A stretch of 64,000 nt of DNA, from the NCBI GenBank assembly GCA_022559985.1, contig JAFJTR010000037.1, forward strand, positions 62,001 through 126,000. Reading direction: 5' to 3'. Under the pieces are notes generated by a model. That model was not told where the DNA came from, ran no database searches, and saw only the letters and a list, made by a program, of their open reading frames with translations. A program made the position numbers and the translations under genes. The first letter of the stretch is position 1. Each line of letters starts with the position of its first letter. Shown here in pieces: positions 10,582 to 22,437 of this stretch. The DNA is from Parastagonospora avenae f. sp. tritici 18332-5 (Eukaryota; Ascomycota; Dothideomycetes; Pleosporales; Phaeosphaeriaceae).

Positions 10582-12161
10582 TCAGTCAGACCCCCAGGCA
10601 TGCCCGTCAAATAGGGACGACAAGAACGGATGATCGAACCTACAAGGAGGGGAATCTGCAGTTCCAATCTGCTTTCTCGCCTCGTAGTTCCATATGTGTT
10701 GGATGCAAGTGTTCTCCAAAGTCAGTCGCGGCGTAGCTGTATTCGCATAGGCGAACACTCTCTCGATGGCTCGCCACTCATAGTCACCATCATTGCTACC
10801 GAAGTATCCATTCAGATAGAGTTTTTCGAGCGAACGTGGCAGAAGAGTGCGAACGTCAAAGTCAGTGTCTAGATCTTGGTGATCTTCTCTTCTGTGAAAG
10901 CCCTGCTCCAAAGGCTCTTCGTCCTCAGCTTCATCATCGGGTATCGGTCGAACCATTGCCCATTCACAATTCAAAATTCGTAGTTTTTGGAAGTCTCGAA
11001 AAGAAACTGGCAGGGTCTTTTCAAAAGACTCCTAGATACTGCGTCAGCTCAACCAGATCCGGGCTAGGATGCTAGCCTTACATCATCATCATCATCGTAA
11101 TCTTCTGTAGTTGCTCCAAAATCTAGCACAAGCTCCTCTAATGATTGGCCTACACGCGCCGCAAGTGCCGGTATCAACTTTTTGTTCTCGTCGTACGATT
11201 GTGATGTGTCCAAGCCTCTGCCGTCAAGTGTGAACTTCTTGAGATGCTTGACGCCAGCAAGAAGCGTGTCCAAAGCTTCGTAGTCAAACAGACAATCCTT
11301 GAAGTAAAGTTCGGTGACATTCGAAATTGACAGAACCACAGGCCGAAGATAGCCATTCCTTTCCTTTTCGTAACCTCCGCCCATCTCGTACACCGCAAAC
11401 GTCCTCAGAGATGGTATGCTAAGGAAGGCGGATGCCCAAAGAGGAGTAGTCCATTCATCTGATCTCCCGTAAGAAATAGCAGCAGTTTTAAGGTGCCGTA
11501 AAGGAAGATTCGCGGCGTTGGATGGTTCTTGGTATGCGCCAGCAATGCGATGTATCATGAGTTCGAAGCAATCACTATCATCGTGTTCTGTGAACCTGAT
11601 CGTCTTGAGGTTTGGCAAATGATGCAGTAGTATCGCTATGACGCCATCGTCGTTGCTTTGGTCGATGCGATCCTCGATGGTACCCACAATGTCGTTGGGA
11701 CGTTGTAGGAGCGGTGGGGATGGATCTCTTGCAAGAATGTGTCCAGACTGAAGGACTGGATACAAGCTTTCCAGATTTCGCGCAGCCTTCTTCATTGTAT
11801 TCTTCTCTTCAGCACATGGCGCCGGGAAATCAACCCTAATACCGGACTGAAGATGAGTCCAATTGTGGGGTTGAGGACGACTCCAATCTTGTTGACGAGT
11901 GCCCGGCAAGCTCAATTCTCTGATGTACCATCCTCTGGACGGATCGTCAAGAATTTCTAGCAAAGCTTGCCAGGTCAACGTCTGCGCTTTTTTAGTATCG
12001 ATGGTCTGCCATTCCGAGAGCAGTCTCCCATGCTCTTGCAGTAAGGATTTGCACAGCGCTGCATTGCGTCTACATGTAAGCGCAAAGTCCAAGGTCGTAT
12101 CTGGATTTAGGTACCCAGCAATGTAAAGAGTGAGCTCCGTAGGCAGCGCATTCAAAGCCAT
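10582..12161 (-). CDS. F-box protein with leucine-rich-like repeats
   Basis: Two exons (11082-12161 and 10582-11031) joined by a 50-bp intron (GTAAGG ... TCTAG) give 509 aa. The N-terminus, ALNALPTELTLYIAGYLNPDTTLDFALTCR without interruption, is a canonical F-box. The body contains repeated L-x-x-L-x-L segments (LPNLKTIRFTEHDDSDCFEL, SNVTELYFKDC, LKKFTLDGRGLD, SLEELVLDFG), suggesting irregular leucine-rich repeats for substrate recognition. A DDDDD run sits at the splice junction and a DDEAEDEEP acidic patch follows it. The expected role is substrate receptor of an SCF ubiquitin ligase (family inference); the target is unknown. Confidence 0.85.
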
Positions 12162-12800
12162 AATATCGTGAAGTGGGTGGGGAGTATGACGGTTCAGGGG
12201 AGTTGTTTGGAAGAACGCGCTAAGTTAGGTCCAATGTTGGCGACCCGCCACCTGCAAGCGGAAGCAACACGTCACGCGTTCCCAGGCAGCAGCAACCTTG
12301 GAAGACTCGAACGCTTCAGCATCAATTTTTGACTGACCAAAAAACTAAGAGAGACTATTGGAACAATTCACTGCGGGTTGCTATACTTTGTTTCGACGAA
12401 TAGGCCCTAGTAGCAGTCTTCCGGTATTGTCACAGCTTTAGACTCACAGCTTCACTTCCTGAATAACATGACAGCCATCCTGTTCCCCGACGCATCATGA
12501 ATCTGGCGCCGTAAACCTCACCTGGCTCTTCCAAACATCAATCCTGCTTCCAAATACATGAAGTGCGCAATCACCTCCTGGGAATTCCATGCAACATGGC
12601 GCCCCATTTCACACACTCGTAGCCAAATTGACCCCAGCAACGTTTCAATTGTTCTTCGCACAAAATCATGCCCCAACACCCCTAGTGTACAAAACCTGTA
12701 AATACTCCAAACCACATAGCATACCACAATAAACACTGAAAGCCATTTTTCAAACCACAATAAAAACTCGAACTTCCTAATCAAGCTACACCAAACCACA
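12162..12800. other. Intergenic, nothing recognised
   Basis: Divergent promoter region between the F-box gene and the small helical protein. A long antisense frame (12518-13429, minus) overlaps it but is treated as a shadow. Confidence 0.45.
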
Positions 12801-13190
12801 ATGTCCACAATCCCAACCACATTCTCCCCAACCGACGACCTCTCCACCGTCCTCACTGAACTAACCACCCAAGCATCAGCCCTCCTCTCCACCATCCACG
12901 TAATCCAAAATACACATGCAACATACACATCGAGCTCAAATCTCAAAGTGAAGAGCGACTTGGCAGTGGTCTTGCTACAGCGTGTCGCCGCAATGGAATC
13001 CGATCTCGGCATCATCAAGCTCAACGCTAGACTCATCAACGAAGAGCGACTGGAGGCGTGGGCGGGCAGTGCGGGTAGTGCGGCGGAGATGATGGAGAGA
13101 AGGGAACGGCTGAGGAGGTTATGTGAGAGGATGGAGGAGTTGGGGACGGCGGTTGGGGGGGTTAAGGGGGGAGTTGGATGGGGATGGTGA
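12801..13190 (+). CDS. Small helical hypothetical protein
   Basis: An intronless 129-codon frame from ATG 12801. It begins MSTIPTTFSPTDDL and continues with amphipathic helices (LSTVLTELTTQASALLSTIHVIQ, interrupted for brevity, and ERRERLRRLCERMEEL), ending in a Gly-rich tail. Composition and helix periodicity look like a real protein. I recognise no domain; a coiled-coil partner protein is a reasonable guess only. A 303-codon frame runs antisense, but it has the biased composition expected of a shadow. Confidence 0.55.
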   Translation: MSTIPTTFSPTDDLSTVLTELTTQASALLSTIHVIQNTHATYTSSSNLKVKSDLAVVLLQRVAAMESDLGIIKLNARLINEERLEAWAGSAGSAAEMMERRERLRRLCERMEELGTAVGGVKGGVGWGW

Positions 13191-13476
13191 GAGTAGCTAG
13201 GAGCATACAAACACCGACAACATTCGTAGTCTGGTGCTGATAAGGCTTTGAATATATTCGAGCCGGTATTTGAGATGATGTATGGAGCGAGAGTTCGAGC
13301 AGGGGGTGCGAAGATTCCTGGTTCCGTTGTGACAAACCGATCGACTCGAGAGTATACTACACATTTTAGTTGTGTGCGCAGTATATGACCAAAGCGACAC
13401 GGCTCTACTACTACAGCAATAAAAGCCATCTACTCTTCCTCACCTACACAGCCTACTTCTTCGGCTCATTGTCCCC

Positions 13477-15636
13477 TCACTTCTTGAGCCCAACAACCAC
13501 CAAATTTCTCGGACTATGCTTGTACTCGAATACCGGCTCCACCCACGCCTGCTCAATCTCTTCCTGTTCCTTCAGCCACAACCACCGATCCGTCACAATC
13601 ACCGCCTCGACCACGCCCGCACTGAACGCCATCAAACTCCACATGACACTCAACTCCTTCTTCTTCTCTGCATATCGCGCTTCGTAATCCATGATGTCTT
13701 CGTCGGTTAGGCCGTCCATTTTCTCTTTGATGAACGCCGGATCGACTTCACAGAAACTGTTGGGACTGATGAGTTTGCCCACGGCGGCACGGACATAGGA
13801 TACGAAATCGCCGTAGGCGAATTTGCGCAGGGTGCCGATGGTAAGGGGCGTAGATGTGCCGTCGGATGACAGACCGGGGCCACGGCCGTAGGGCGGCGTC
13901 CAGTTGACGTGGGAAGTGTGGCCGTTTGCTGAGACGTCTGAGTTGAAGTTTGCAGCGTCGACGGGCGCGGAGACGACGCCTCGGTCGAGGAAGATGCGTT
14001 GGAGAAGTGCGCGGTAGAAGTGGCGGGTGAAGAAGAGATCGCTGTCGGTTGCGCCCCAGTTGAAGGGGGCTTGGACGGCCATCATGCGGGCTGTGATGTT
14101 AAGGCGGACGCCTTTGGGTGGTTCTTCATCACTTGTGCTGCTATATGCGTCGCCGTTGAGGGACTTCAGGGACTGGTGTGGGAGCGGGTATTTTGCTAAT
14201 TTCTCAGACATTGGGAAGCCGTGGGGATCGAATGCGTTCGAGGTAGAAACTAGTCGAGGATGGTTCGGCCGTAGTGTAGGAAGCTTGTAGGTCGGTGGGC
14301 CGAGACGCTCTGTGACGAGATTGTAGCAGCAGCCTACCATTGCAACGGCAGCGATGTGAGGGTTGAGGAGCATAGATCGTAGTCCATGATGCACAAGGTT
14401 GCCGCATGAGTGGAGGGAGATGACCATGGCGTTGACGTCCTTGGGCTTGGGTATGACTTCAAGGTTCGGCAGTTCAGTCACCACGTCAGAGTTGGAACCA
14501 GCTACATCTTCCTTGACACTGGAGCTGTCGAGAACTTGGTTGATGACAGGCGTCAGGTCACCATCTTTGATGACGTGCTCGACGTACTGGACACTGCCCT
14601 GGCCTTCGGTATAGACTTGTAAGTTTGTCGTAGTGGTCGCCCGAATCTGTGGTTTTGAACTCTTATTTCCGTTTGTATTCGTATGCTGCGCGGCGGTGTC
14701 TTGGAATTGAATCGTGGGTGTACATTCCCCATCGATGCACTCAACCTCGCGCACCGGCTGGCTGTGCAGAGGATCGATTTCATTCTCGTGTTTGAGTTGC
14801 GACTGTGGTCGTTTGGTTGTCTCAAGAGCCTCAGCGGCGCCAGATACACCCACCCCGTTCATCTCATCCTTCTTGGCTTTCTTTCCTTTGCCTGTCAAAG
14901 CACGAAACTCTTTCTTGTTCCTCATCACCAATGGCTTTGGAACAAGCCTGGCTAGAACATCCATGTTCTTAGCCCCTTGAATGTTATGCTGCTTGCTCTC
15001 GACAGCCACAATATGCTTCGAGTATGGCGGAGCAGCAAGAGCACGACCGAGGTAATTTTGTCCCGAGCCAAAGTCTACCAGGTGCGTGATGGGCTTCTTG
15101 TTGGACGATGCGATGTCTGAGGTAAGCCTGTCAACATAGCGGGCAAAATTGTCCACTTCGTGCACCTTCTTGACTTTCATGCCTAAAGCAATGTGTCGCG
15201 GTATTGTCGCCTTTTGAGGTTCCAGACCAGATCCTGGAGGTGGGAAGTCTCGGGCCAACAGGTGCTTTCGGACTTCCTTGACGTAGTTCAACAAATCCTC
15301 AGGTGGTGCAGGTCCATCTCGCCAGGCTTTGTCCTTGTCATCAAATTGGGTCAGATCTTCCCGCATTGATAGGTCCATGATGTCCATGATGTCCCGGCTC
15401 TTGAACCAATTTCTCCATGACTGCGGGAGAATGGCAGAGTAAAGGTCAGGTGACCTTGTGTAGAAGTCTAAGATGTGAACGCCACCGCATAATGTCTGCA
15501 GAAGCCATGATGAAGTACTGAATTTCAACAATGACTCCACATAGTCTTCTGCGGTGCTGAAGTCGGGGGGTAGCGGCAGAGGACAATCAGGGCCCATCTT
15601 GGTGGCCAGTCCCCAACCGAACGATTGGCTGGGCAA
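13477..15636 (-). CDS. METTL25/RRNAD1-like methyltransferase-domain protein
   Basis: An intronless 719-aa frame. Around residue 190 is THLVDFGSGQNYLGRALA, an S-adenosylmethionine-binding motif I (D-F-G-x-G-x-N) followed by VAVESK, the acidic motif II. Further on come ISLHSCGNLVHHGLRSML and AMVGCCYNLVTE, hallmarks of the METTL25/RRNAD1 family, where the LHxCG and GCCYN signatures are diagnostic. A poorly conserved insertion between motif II and LHSCG (roughly residues 235-400) carries charged and Ser/Thr-rich linkers. Mammalian relatives have been linked to ribosomal protein methylation; the fungal substrate is not known to me. The start is the first ATG of the frame. Probably cytosolic or nuclear. 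Confidence 0.85.
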   Translation of the reverse strand: MPSQSFGWGLATKMGPDCPLPLPPDFSTAEDYVESLLKFSTSSWLLQTLCGGVHILDFYTRSPDLYSAILPQSWRNWFKSRDIMDIMDLSMREDLTQFDDKDKAWRDGPAPPEDLLNYVKEVRKHLLARDFPPPGSGLEPQKATIPRHIALGMKVKKVHEVDNFARYVDRLTSDIASSNKKPITHLVDFGSGQNYLGRALAAPPYSKHIVAVESKQHNIQGAKNMDVLARLVPKPLVMRNKKEFRALTGKGKKAKKDEMNGVGVSGAAEALETTKRPQSQLKHENEIDPLHSQPVREVECIDGECTPTIQFQDTAAQHTNTNGNKSSKPQIRATTTTNLQVYTEGQGSVQYVEHVIKDGDLTPVINQVLDSSSVKEDVAGSNSDVVTELPNLEVIPKPKDVNAMVISLHSCGNLVHHGLRSMLLNPHIAAVAMVGCCYNLVTERLGPPTYKLPTLRPNHPRLVSTSNAFDPHGFPMSEKLAKYPLPHQSLKSLNGDAYSSTSDEEPPKGVRLNITARMMAVQAPFNWGATDSDLFFTRHFYRALLQRIFLDRGVVSAPVDAANFNSDVSANGHTSHVNWTPPYGRGPGLSSDGTSTPLTIGTLRKFAYGDFVSYVRAAVGKLISPNSFCEVDPAFIKEKMDGLTDEDIMDYEARYAEKKKELSVMWSLMAFSAGVVEAVIVTDRWLWLKEQEEIEQAWVEPVFEYKHSPRNLVVVGLKK

Positions 15637-15882
15637 ATTCTCGAAGCTGGTGTTGTCGTGCCATCATGTTCGCGTTTGTCGTGGTCTTTTGCTAGCTAGA
15701 CGGATTTTCTGGAAGGTGTGTGGGTCCGTGCGCCAGCTCAACCCGCGCGTTTGGTTCTGGGGTACCGCCGGCTCTAGGACGCCATCTCCAGCTTGCATGT
15801 GTCTCGACTATAGCTGCCACCACTTCCCTACACCTTGACTACTCTGAACACGATAGCAATATCCTGAATCGCGTAATACAAT

Positions 15883-16716
15883 ATGATGTCCTCACAAAAC
15901 GATGAGGACCCCTTCCTGCAGGTGCAAGCGTACGTCATCTATTCCTCTACTAGGCACCTTTGCTGACATTATAACAACAGCGACGTCCTTGCTGCCCTCA
16001 ATAATGCCCGACCACTGTTCAAGTCATACCTACGAATCCGATCATCGGCATCTTCGGCAAACAGCCCCGAGCTCCGCGAGGCCCGAGGCGAGCTCGAACA
16101 GACGCTACAGGACCTGAGCCAAGACCTCGAAGACCTAATAGAGAGTGTCAAAGCCGTCGAACATGATCCATACCGCTTCGGCCTCGAAATTGATGAGGTC
16201 GAGCGTCGGAGGAGATTAGTCAAGGACGTTGGGGGCGAGATTGAAAACATGCGCGACGAGCTGCAGCACACGATTGAGGACGCAAAGAACAAGGGCAAGA
16301 GTGCTGCGAATGGCGATGCTCTGCCTGACCCAGATTCCTTCGAGGAAGACGACGCTTATGCGGCATACGAGCAGGAGCAGCAGCTCGAGATGATGCACCA
16401 GCAGGACGAAGCCTTGGACGGCGTCTTCCAGACCGTAGGGAATCTCCGTCAACAAGCCAACGACATGGGCCGCGAGCTTGAAGAGCAGGTCGAAATGCTT
16501 GACGACGTCGACACAGTGGCAGACAGAGTTGGCGGCAAGCTGCAGACTGGCATGAAGAAGGTGGGCTGGGTGATCAAACAGAACGAAGGTAGAGCTGCTC
16601 TAACTTTCCAATTTCGACTTTGCTGACTCAGATGCGCAGACTCATGGTCCAGCTGCTGCATTGCAGTACTGATCTTCGTTTTGATCCTGCTCTTGGTCTT
16701 ACTGCTAATACTTTGA
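15883..16716 (+). CDS. TLG1: t-SNARE of the syntaxin-6/Tlg1 family
   Basis: Three exons (15883-15929, 15981-16588, 16640-16716) with two 51-bp introns give 243 aa. The N-terminal part (DPFLQVQADVLAAL and a long helix with ELEQTLQDLSQDLEDLIESV) matches the syntaxin-6 N-terminal three-helix domain. Residues ~165-225 form a Qc-SNARE helix (QDEALDGVFQTVGNLRQQA ... EMLDDVDTVADRV) with the central Gln in VGNLRQQ. The last exon supplies a hydrophobic tail anchor (IAVLIFVLILLLVLLLIL) and stops at once, as expected for a tail-anchored protein. It acts in endosome-to-Golgi fusion. ATG 15883 and 15886 are adjacent in-frame starts. The antisense frames are shadows. Confidence 0.9.
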
Positions 16717-17419
16717 GCGATATCGATAAGGACTATACAAGAGTCGTTGAGACATGTATGGACACTTGGAGTGACCGTCATGGACCCGCGTGCCGCACTG
16801 TCGAACCAATCGCGATATGATCTGCCACCCAAGTCCGCTGCTGCTGCTGGTCGCTCCACAAGTCGGTGGCTATTAAATGAGTGCGCCCTTGCATGACGTC
16901 CGACCATGCAAATATGCATCACACGTGCTCCCAGGGGACCATACATGCACATAGCTGAAGCTGTTCGCGCTTCAGTCGTATATCGGACAGTGACTGCAAA
17001 CCAGAGCGATCGCATGATTATCGCGATGATTATGTCAAACAACATGGAGTTCCATCAAAGTCTGGGGAAGTCGCCCAAGTAACTGCATTCCTTATACTAC
17101 ATCGTTACACGGGATTCTTGAGGGCCACATGTAGGCAAGACTGTAATGGCTCGCTATAGGAATGCTTCTAATACAAGCTGGGCCGTTCAAGTGCTGAACG
17201 GCCATCATCGTCCCGAGACACACGAGGTCTGGCGTTCAACACACGAACATTGCCATCACCATCTCAACCGCACCCGACTTTGCTCGCTCATTGGTTTATT
17301 GCTTGTGCTGATTCACTGGCGCAAGCATCGCCTCGATCAACGTTGGCACATTCTGCCAATGTATGTACAAAGCTCCGCGGCTTATGTTGCACCATATAAG
17401 TGAACAGCTTGTTTCACCC
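16717..17419. other. Intergenic, nothing recognised
   Basis: Spans the 3' end of TLG1 and the upstream region of the next gene. An ATG at 17363 is in frame with the following gene but gives a less natural N-terminus. Confidence 0.45.
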
Positions 17420-19379
17420 ATGGTGACTAGCAGCGACGAGCCAGCTAACACGACGACTCGAATGGCTGTCTCGGATAACCGTCGCGGCCGAGCTGGACAG
17501 CTACCCATCATAGACGAGAAGCGAGAAATCCCAAGCAAACCCTACACCGGAGTCCCGCGGCGAAAGATCACCTTAATTACCATCACAATTTTATTGAACA
17601 TCTTACACTGGAGTTCCTTGATCTGTGTCTTCACATCAATCTACCAAATCGCAGCGACCCCGGATGATAAAACCAGCATCCCTTCAGAGGTGTTAACGCT
17701 ACTTTCTGTCAGCTTCTCCAAATCCGAGACTTGAACCCATAACTTACAGCTACAGGCATTCGTTACGATATCGTACACGTACCTTCATACTATCATCTCG
17801 TTCAAGTCGAGAACATGGACAGACCTGCGGAAACATCGGACTGCGATCAAGCAGACATCGTATGTCGCAACGCGCATTGTCGTTACTATGTGCGTCCTGT
17901 GGCTCTTGACTTCGGGATGGAATATGATTATCGTGGCACGTCGGCCAGTATGTCTGCCAGTTGCGCCTAGCCTACAGGCATGGGAGATTGGAACCGTCTG
18001 TCAGGTCGCACGTCTGGGTATCGCGCTTGCTGTGGTATCTTTGTAGGGACAACAACCTTTGGACTCAAGACGCCACTAACAAGGGACTCAGGGTTGCATC
18101 ATGTATTCTCTTTGGCGTTCTCGCAGTAGTCCGACGGCCGTTTGAGGCACATCTGTTCAAACACGGCTACATAAAACCGATTAACCCATTCACCACACCA
18201 AGCGCGTCGAGAGCCGCATCTCCGGTGCGACCCAGCGCCCGCACATTGGAGAAGCAGCCAAGAGGAAGGCGTCCTACCATGCTCAGTAGAAGTCGCTCCA
18301 ATTCAGACATCGAAACCATAGATCTCAGTCACAGCCCGGCTCCGCCAACAATACATTCCCCTTCCCCTCAACGCTCGGTAGGCTTGGGAATTTTCACATC
18401 CGAGTTTGCCCCGCCGCCAATACCACCACAATTCAGGCTGCCTTTGCGGTCAACCTCGCTCGATTCTCTTAGGCCACTCTATCCTCCTGCCCCATCGCAG
18501 AGGATCTTGACGCGCCCGCCGCGTCTCTCTGGTAACGCCAACAATGCCGTTTTTATACCCCTTTCTGTTGCGCCCCAATACTCTGCATCTACATTACGTG
18601 CGCTTTATCCGATGGGCCCTTCCAAGCTATATGCATCGCAGTCACACCCCCATCTACCCGGCGCTGCCTTTTCACATCGAAGCCGCTTTTCGCAGTCTTC
18701 CGTATCGCTGTCCAAACCGCACAGACTGAGTACAGTCACGCAAAACGATAGTTGTAGCTCGCCAAGTGAATCTTTGAGGGCCGACGGCCTGGCAGCGTCT
18801 GCACTCGCCGAAGATGTTCCCATACCTAGTCCTCTACGGCCCAAGACACGTGGCAAAGGCCACAAGCGGACTTCGAGCGCGCCAGATGTCGCCCCTGGAG
18901 CCCAAGAGCCGCCTCAAAAAGATATCTCAGCACTACGATGGAAGTCACAGGTGCCAAATAGAATCGAAGAGCGAAGCTCAGAGCCGAATACGCCAGACGT
19001 GGCAACGGCGAGCATCAAGCTGAACAAGGTCGTGCGATCATCCTCGGCAGAATTTATGAGCCGCTTTAGCCCGGACAGCAGTCCTGACAGCGACGAAACA
19101 ACACCACGACGGCAACTCGAGCGCAACTTCGATCTCAGAGCGAGGGTCATGAAGGAGCTTCCATTTCGTCGATCGCGATCTGCAGGCGCTTCAACACACC
19201 CTGATGTGAGCGCAGGAGCACAACGATCCAGCATCGTAGAGGCAGCCGCAGCAATGGTCAGCAACATGCCTCAGGATCTCTTGATGCCGAAGAACAGACT
19301 GATGCACTCTGAGCCAAAGAAGAGGGCTGCGTGGGACGATTGGAGGAATAAGCCGTTGCCGCGTATTGCGCATTTGTAG
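17420..19379 (+). CDS. Multi-pass membrane protein with long disordered C-terminal tail
   Basis: Three exons (17420-17707, ~17756-18042, 18092-19379). Intron 1 (17708-17755, or ending at 17749) and intron 2 (18043-18091, branch site CTAAC) both preserve frame. Hydrophobic segments include KITLITITILLNILHWSSL, then TLLS-LQAFVTISYTYLHTII, VVTMCVLWLLTSGWNMIIV, and a final pair restored by intron 2 (LGIALAVVSL and CILFGVLAVV). After these, about 400 residues are Ser/Pro/Arg-rich and probably cytosolic, with many S-x-x-[RS]P sites that could be phosphorylated. I do not recognise the family. An in-frame ATG at 17363 would add 19 residues. Splice joins are supported by helix continuity; membrane topology is inference. 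Confidence 0.7.
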
Positions 19380-20528
19380 GTGTGGTTCAAGTAGTCACGC
19401 GATGGAGGTGGAGTCGCAAGCTCGTCGTCAGCTTGCAGGTGGGAGAGCGCTGCGAAGTTAATCGAGCGGACTTGGTAATGTTGCTGCGCCACAATGGCAG
19501 TGAATGTTTGATAGAAAATGTACACAGTATATAGCGTCTAATCTACCTCTCACTCCTAGAACACATGCATAATGCTAGATCACGTGGGGGGCGCAATTGT
19601 TGGTTGCACCCATGGATAGAAGCCAATCGGTCGCGCATGACAACATCGGCCTGCCAGTTTCAAAGCCTCACCGCGACATCTGTCAAACCTTGAGTCTCAA
19701 ACCGTGTCACTTTGCCCCCCATGCATATCCTGGCACGCCTGGCAACCTTCGCGATCTAGGTTGGGGTCACCGCTCGGTGGATCTGCACTGCCGGAATGCG
19801 AGCACCAAGACGAGCCAGCAGGTCAACAACACGCCAGCGGCGAATGGCGACCAACAGTGCGCCAAACACCAAGACAAATTCATGCGCAATGGCCCCAGTT
19901 GCGACAAAGAATTATGTATCTGGATAACGATGTCGTCAGTGCCACGATTCAGGATCTGGAGACGACTGCGATGGGCCTGACACCCTTGCGGGCCGATATA
20001 TGGTGCCAATTTGGCGTTTCAGACACTTTCCTCCATCGCTCGTCACAGCAAATTGGTCGCGCGCGCAGACATCTTGGAGTCCTTCACAAAAGCCCACTCA
20101 ACGAGGCTGTGTCGGCGGCGGAAATATGGACGCGCAATCCACTCGGTCTCTAGGCCATCATTGACATCGCGTCCTGCCAATTGATCGAGTGTTGCCCCTG
20201 ACCAAGCCTGGGCGCGCATATGAGGCGCCTCTCGCAATTCACGAACGGTGCTTGGCCGCTTGGCCCTCACGTCCGCTCCGCGACTTCCTTGCCGCCAACA
20301 CTCGTCGACTTGGCGCGAGACGATGATGAGGGTTGGCAGTTCCACATGTAGGCTTCGGGAGACACCAAGAAATTAGGTGCTCTCCTGCTTCAAATACGTC
20401 CATTCCCTGATTCCGTTTCTTCTTCAATGCCTTTTGTTTGAACTCTGCTTACCCCGTCACTCGTTAGACAACCATTTGCTCTCTTCTATTAGCCTTTTAA
20501 TCGATTCCTTTTTCTTACAATCACAGTC
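19380..20528. other. Intergenic, promoter side of the GH72 gene
   Basis: About 1.15 kb. Pyrimidine-rich sequence (CTTTTTGT, TTCCTTTTTCTTAC) directly precedes the GH72 ATG, as is common at well-expressed ascomycete promoters. Short frames at 19597-20153 look non-coding. Confidence 0.45.
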
Positions 20529-21929
20529 ATGAAGTCCTTCGCCATCTTTGCCGTCATCGGCGCCGCCATTACTCCCGCATTCGCCCAGGGCAAGGGAAAG
20601 CTTCCCCCAGTCTCTGTGAAGGGCAATGGCTTCTTCGCAAACAACCAGCGTTTCTACATGCGTGGTGTTGCTTACCAGCCAGGTCCGTAGTTCTGTGGAA
20701 TTCCGACGCGGTGGCGATTTTCTAACAACTTTTCAGGTGGTGCTGCTGATGCAAAGGACCCTCTCCTCGACCTCGAGAGTCTGAGGCGCGATGTCGCCAA
20801 CTTCAAGGACCTCGGTATCAACACCATCCGTATCTATACCATCGACAACTCCAAGAACCACGACGAGGGCATGAAGATGCTCGACGATGCCGGTATCTAC
20901 GTCGCCCTTGATGCCAACACCCCCAAGTACTCTCTCAACCGTGAGAATGCTCAGACCCTCCACCGATCGTACAACGACGTCTACCTCCAGAACGTCTTTG
21001 CCACCATCGACGCTTTTGCCGACTACAACAACTTGCTCCTCTTCTTCTCCGGTAACGAGGTTATTAACGAGCGCAACAACACCAACGCTGCGCCCTACAT
21101 CAAGGCTGTCACCCGTGACATGAAGCAGTACATCTCCAACCGCAAGGGACGCAAGATTCCTGTTGGATACTCTGCTGCCGACGTTGCTGAGAACATTGAG
21201 GCCCAGGCCCTCTACTTCAACTGCGGTACCGAGGATGAGCGCTCCGACTTCTTCGCCTTTAACGACTACTCCTGGTGTGACCCCTCTTCTTTCACTGCTT
21301 CTGGCTGGGACAAGAAGGTCGAGACCTACAAGGACTACAGCAAGCCCCTCTTCCTCTCTGAGTTCGGTTGCATCACCAACACCCGCCAGTGGGGTGAGAT
21401 TGCTGCTCTTTACTCTACCAACATGACCGGTGTCTACTCTGGAGGCCTCGCTTACGAGTACACTGTCGAGCCCAACGGTTACGGAATTGTCGAGGTCGGC
21501 AGCGACGGCAAGATCACCCCCAACGAGGACTTCAAGCGCCTCAAGGCCGCCTACGAGAAGACTGACAACCCCACCGGCGACGGCAACTACAAGGAGAGCG
21601 GCTCTGCTTCGGAGTGCCCCGAGGAGTCCGATGAGTGGGAGGTTAAGGGTACCGGTCTCCCCTCTCTCCCCAAGAAGGCTCAGGCTTTCATGAGCTCTGG
21701 TGCTGGTACCGGTAAGGGTCTTGCTGGCTCTGGATCCCACTTCGCTGGTGAGGCCAGCGACGGTACTGCCTCTGCCGGTTCCGGCGCACCTACCCGCACT
21801 CCCAACGGCGAGTCTGCTCCTTCCCAGCAGGGCTCCAACACTGGTGCCGCTGGCAGCGTCGATGTCCCCATGCGCTTCATGAGTGCCATCGCTGCGAGTG
21901 TTGTCTTTGGCGCTGTGTTTGTACTTTAG
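20529..21929 (+). CDS. GPI-anchored 1,3-beta-glucanosyltransferase (GH72, Gas/Gel family)
   Basis: Two exons (20529-20682, 20737-21929; 54-bp intron) give 448 aa. The signal peptide is MKSFAIFAVIGAAITPAFA. The GH72 domain shows FYMRGVAYQPGG, NTIRIYTID, the acid/base Glu in FFSGNEVINE, and the nucleophile Glu in LFLSEFGC. The catalytic domain ends near residue 330 and no Cys-box (CBM43) follows; instead there is a Ser/Gly/Ala-rich spacer and a hydrophobic C-terminus (IAASVVFGAVFVL), consistent with GPI anchoring. The enzyme cleaves and religates beta-1,3-glucan during wall assembly at the plasma membrane. Codon use is strongly C-ending, suggesting high expression. Its antisense frame of 335 codons is a shadow. 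Confidence 0.95.
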
Positions 21930-22437
21930 AGCGTCGGATGATAATGGAGTGAATGGTGAGCTGGTGTAAATGAGGAGGAGCTGGCTGTGAGTTTTATATG
22001 TAAGAAAATAGAAGTCGAACCGTTCGCTTTTACTATGTCAGGGAGTTTTGTCTACCATGTGATGGTGTCTTGTAGCTAGGCCCGTTGTTTTATACCAATC
22101 ATAGCATGATTTCTGTATCAAGTTTCGCCATGCACACAGTCTCTGGTTATTAATTATCATGTGAAAGTGAAGGTGGTGAGAAAGGCGGGACCCCTCACGG
22201 TTCCTGGCCGGGCTAGCGTCTGGACCCCGGATTTGCGATTGTAGCCTGCGCTTCGTCACTTTCCATTTGTTTCTTTCCACGCCGCACAAACGCTGGAGCC
22301 TCCGCCCTAGTTATATAGATTGCGGTACTCCTCCTTCATCTTGTTCCGACAATCCCTCATATGATCACATCTCTCTCCTGTATATTCGAACGATTTCTTA
22401 TAACATCAAGCAATCCTCCCCGCCATAGCTCCCCACC
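21930..22437. other. Intergenic, nothing recognised
   Basis: 3' flank of the GH72 gene and promoter of SGT1. No RNA gene or coding signal is seen. Confidence 0.5.

Noticed and set aside
12518..13429. 303-codon minus-strand frame
   Set aside because: It overlaps the small helical plus-strand gene and has Cys/Trp/Val/Ser-biased composition without domains, as expected for an antisense shadow.
20733..21740. 335-codon frame antisense to the GH72 gene
   Set aside because: Its Val/Gly/Leu-rich composition is the mirror of strong C-ending codon bias in the GH72 gene; no domain is present.
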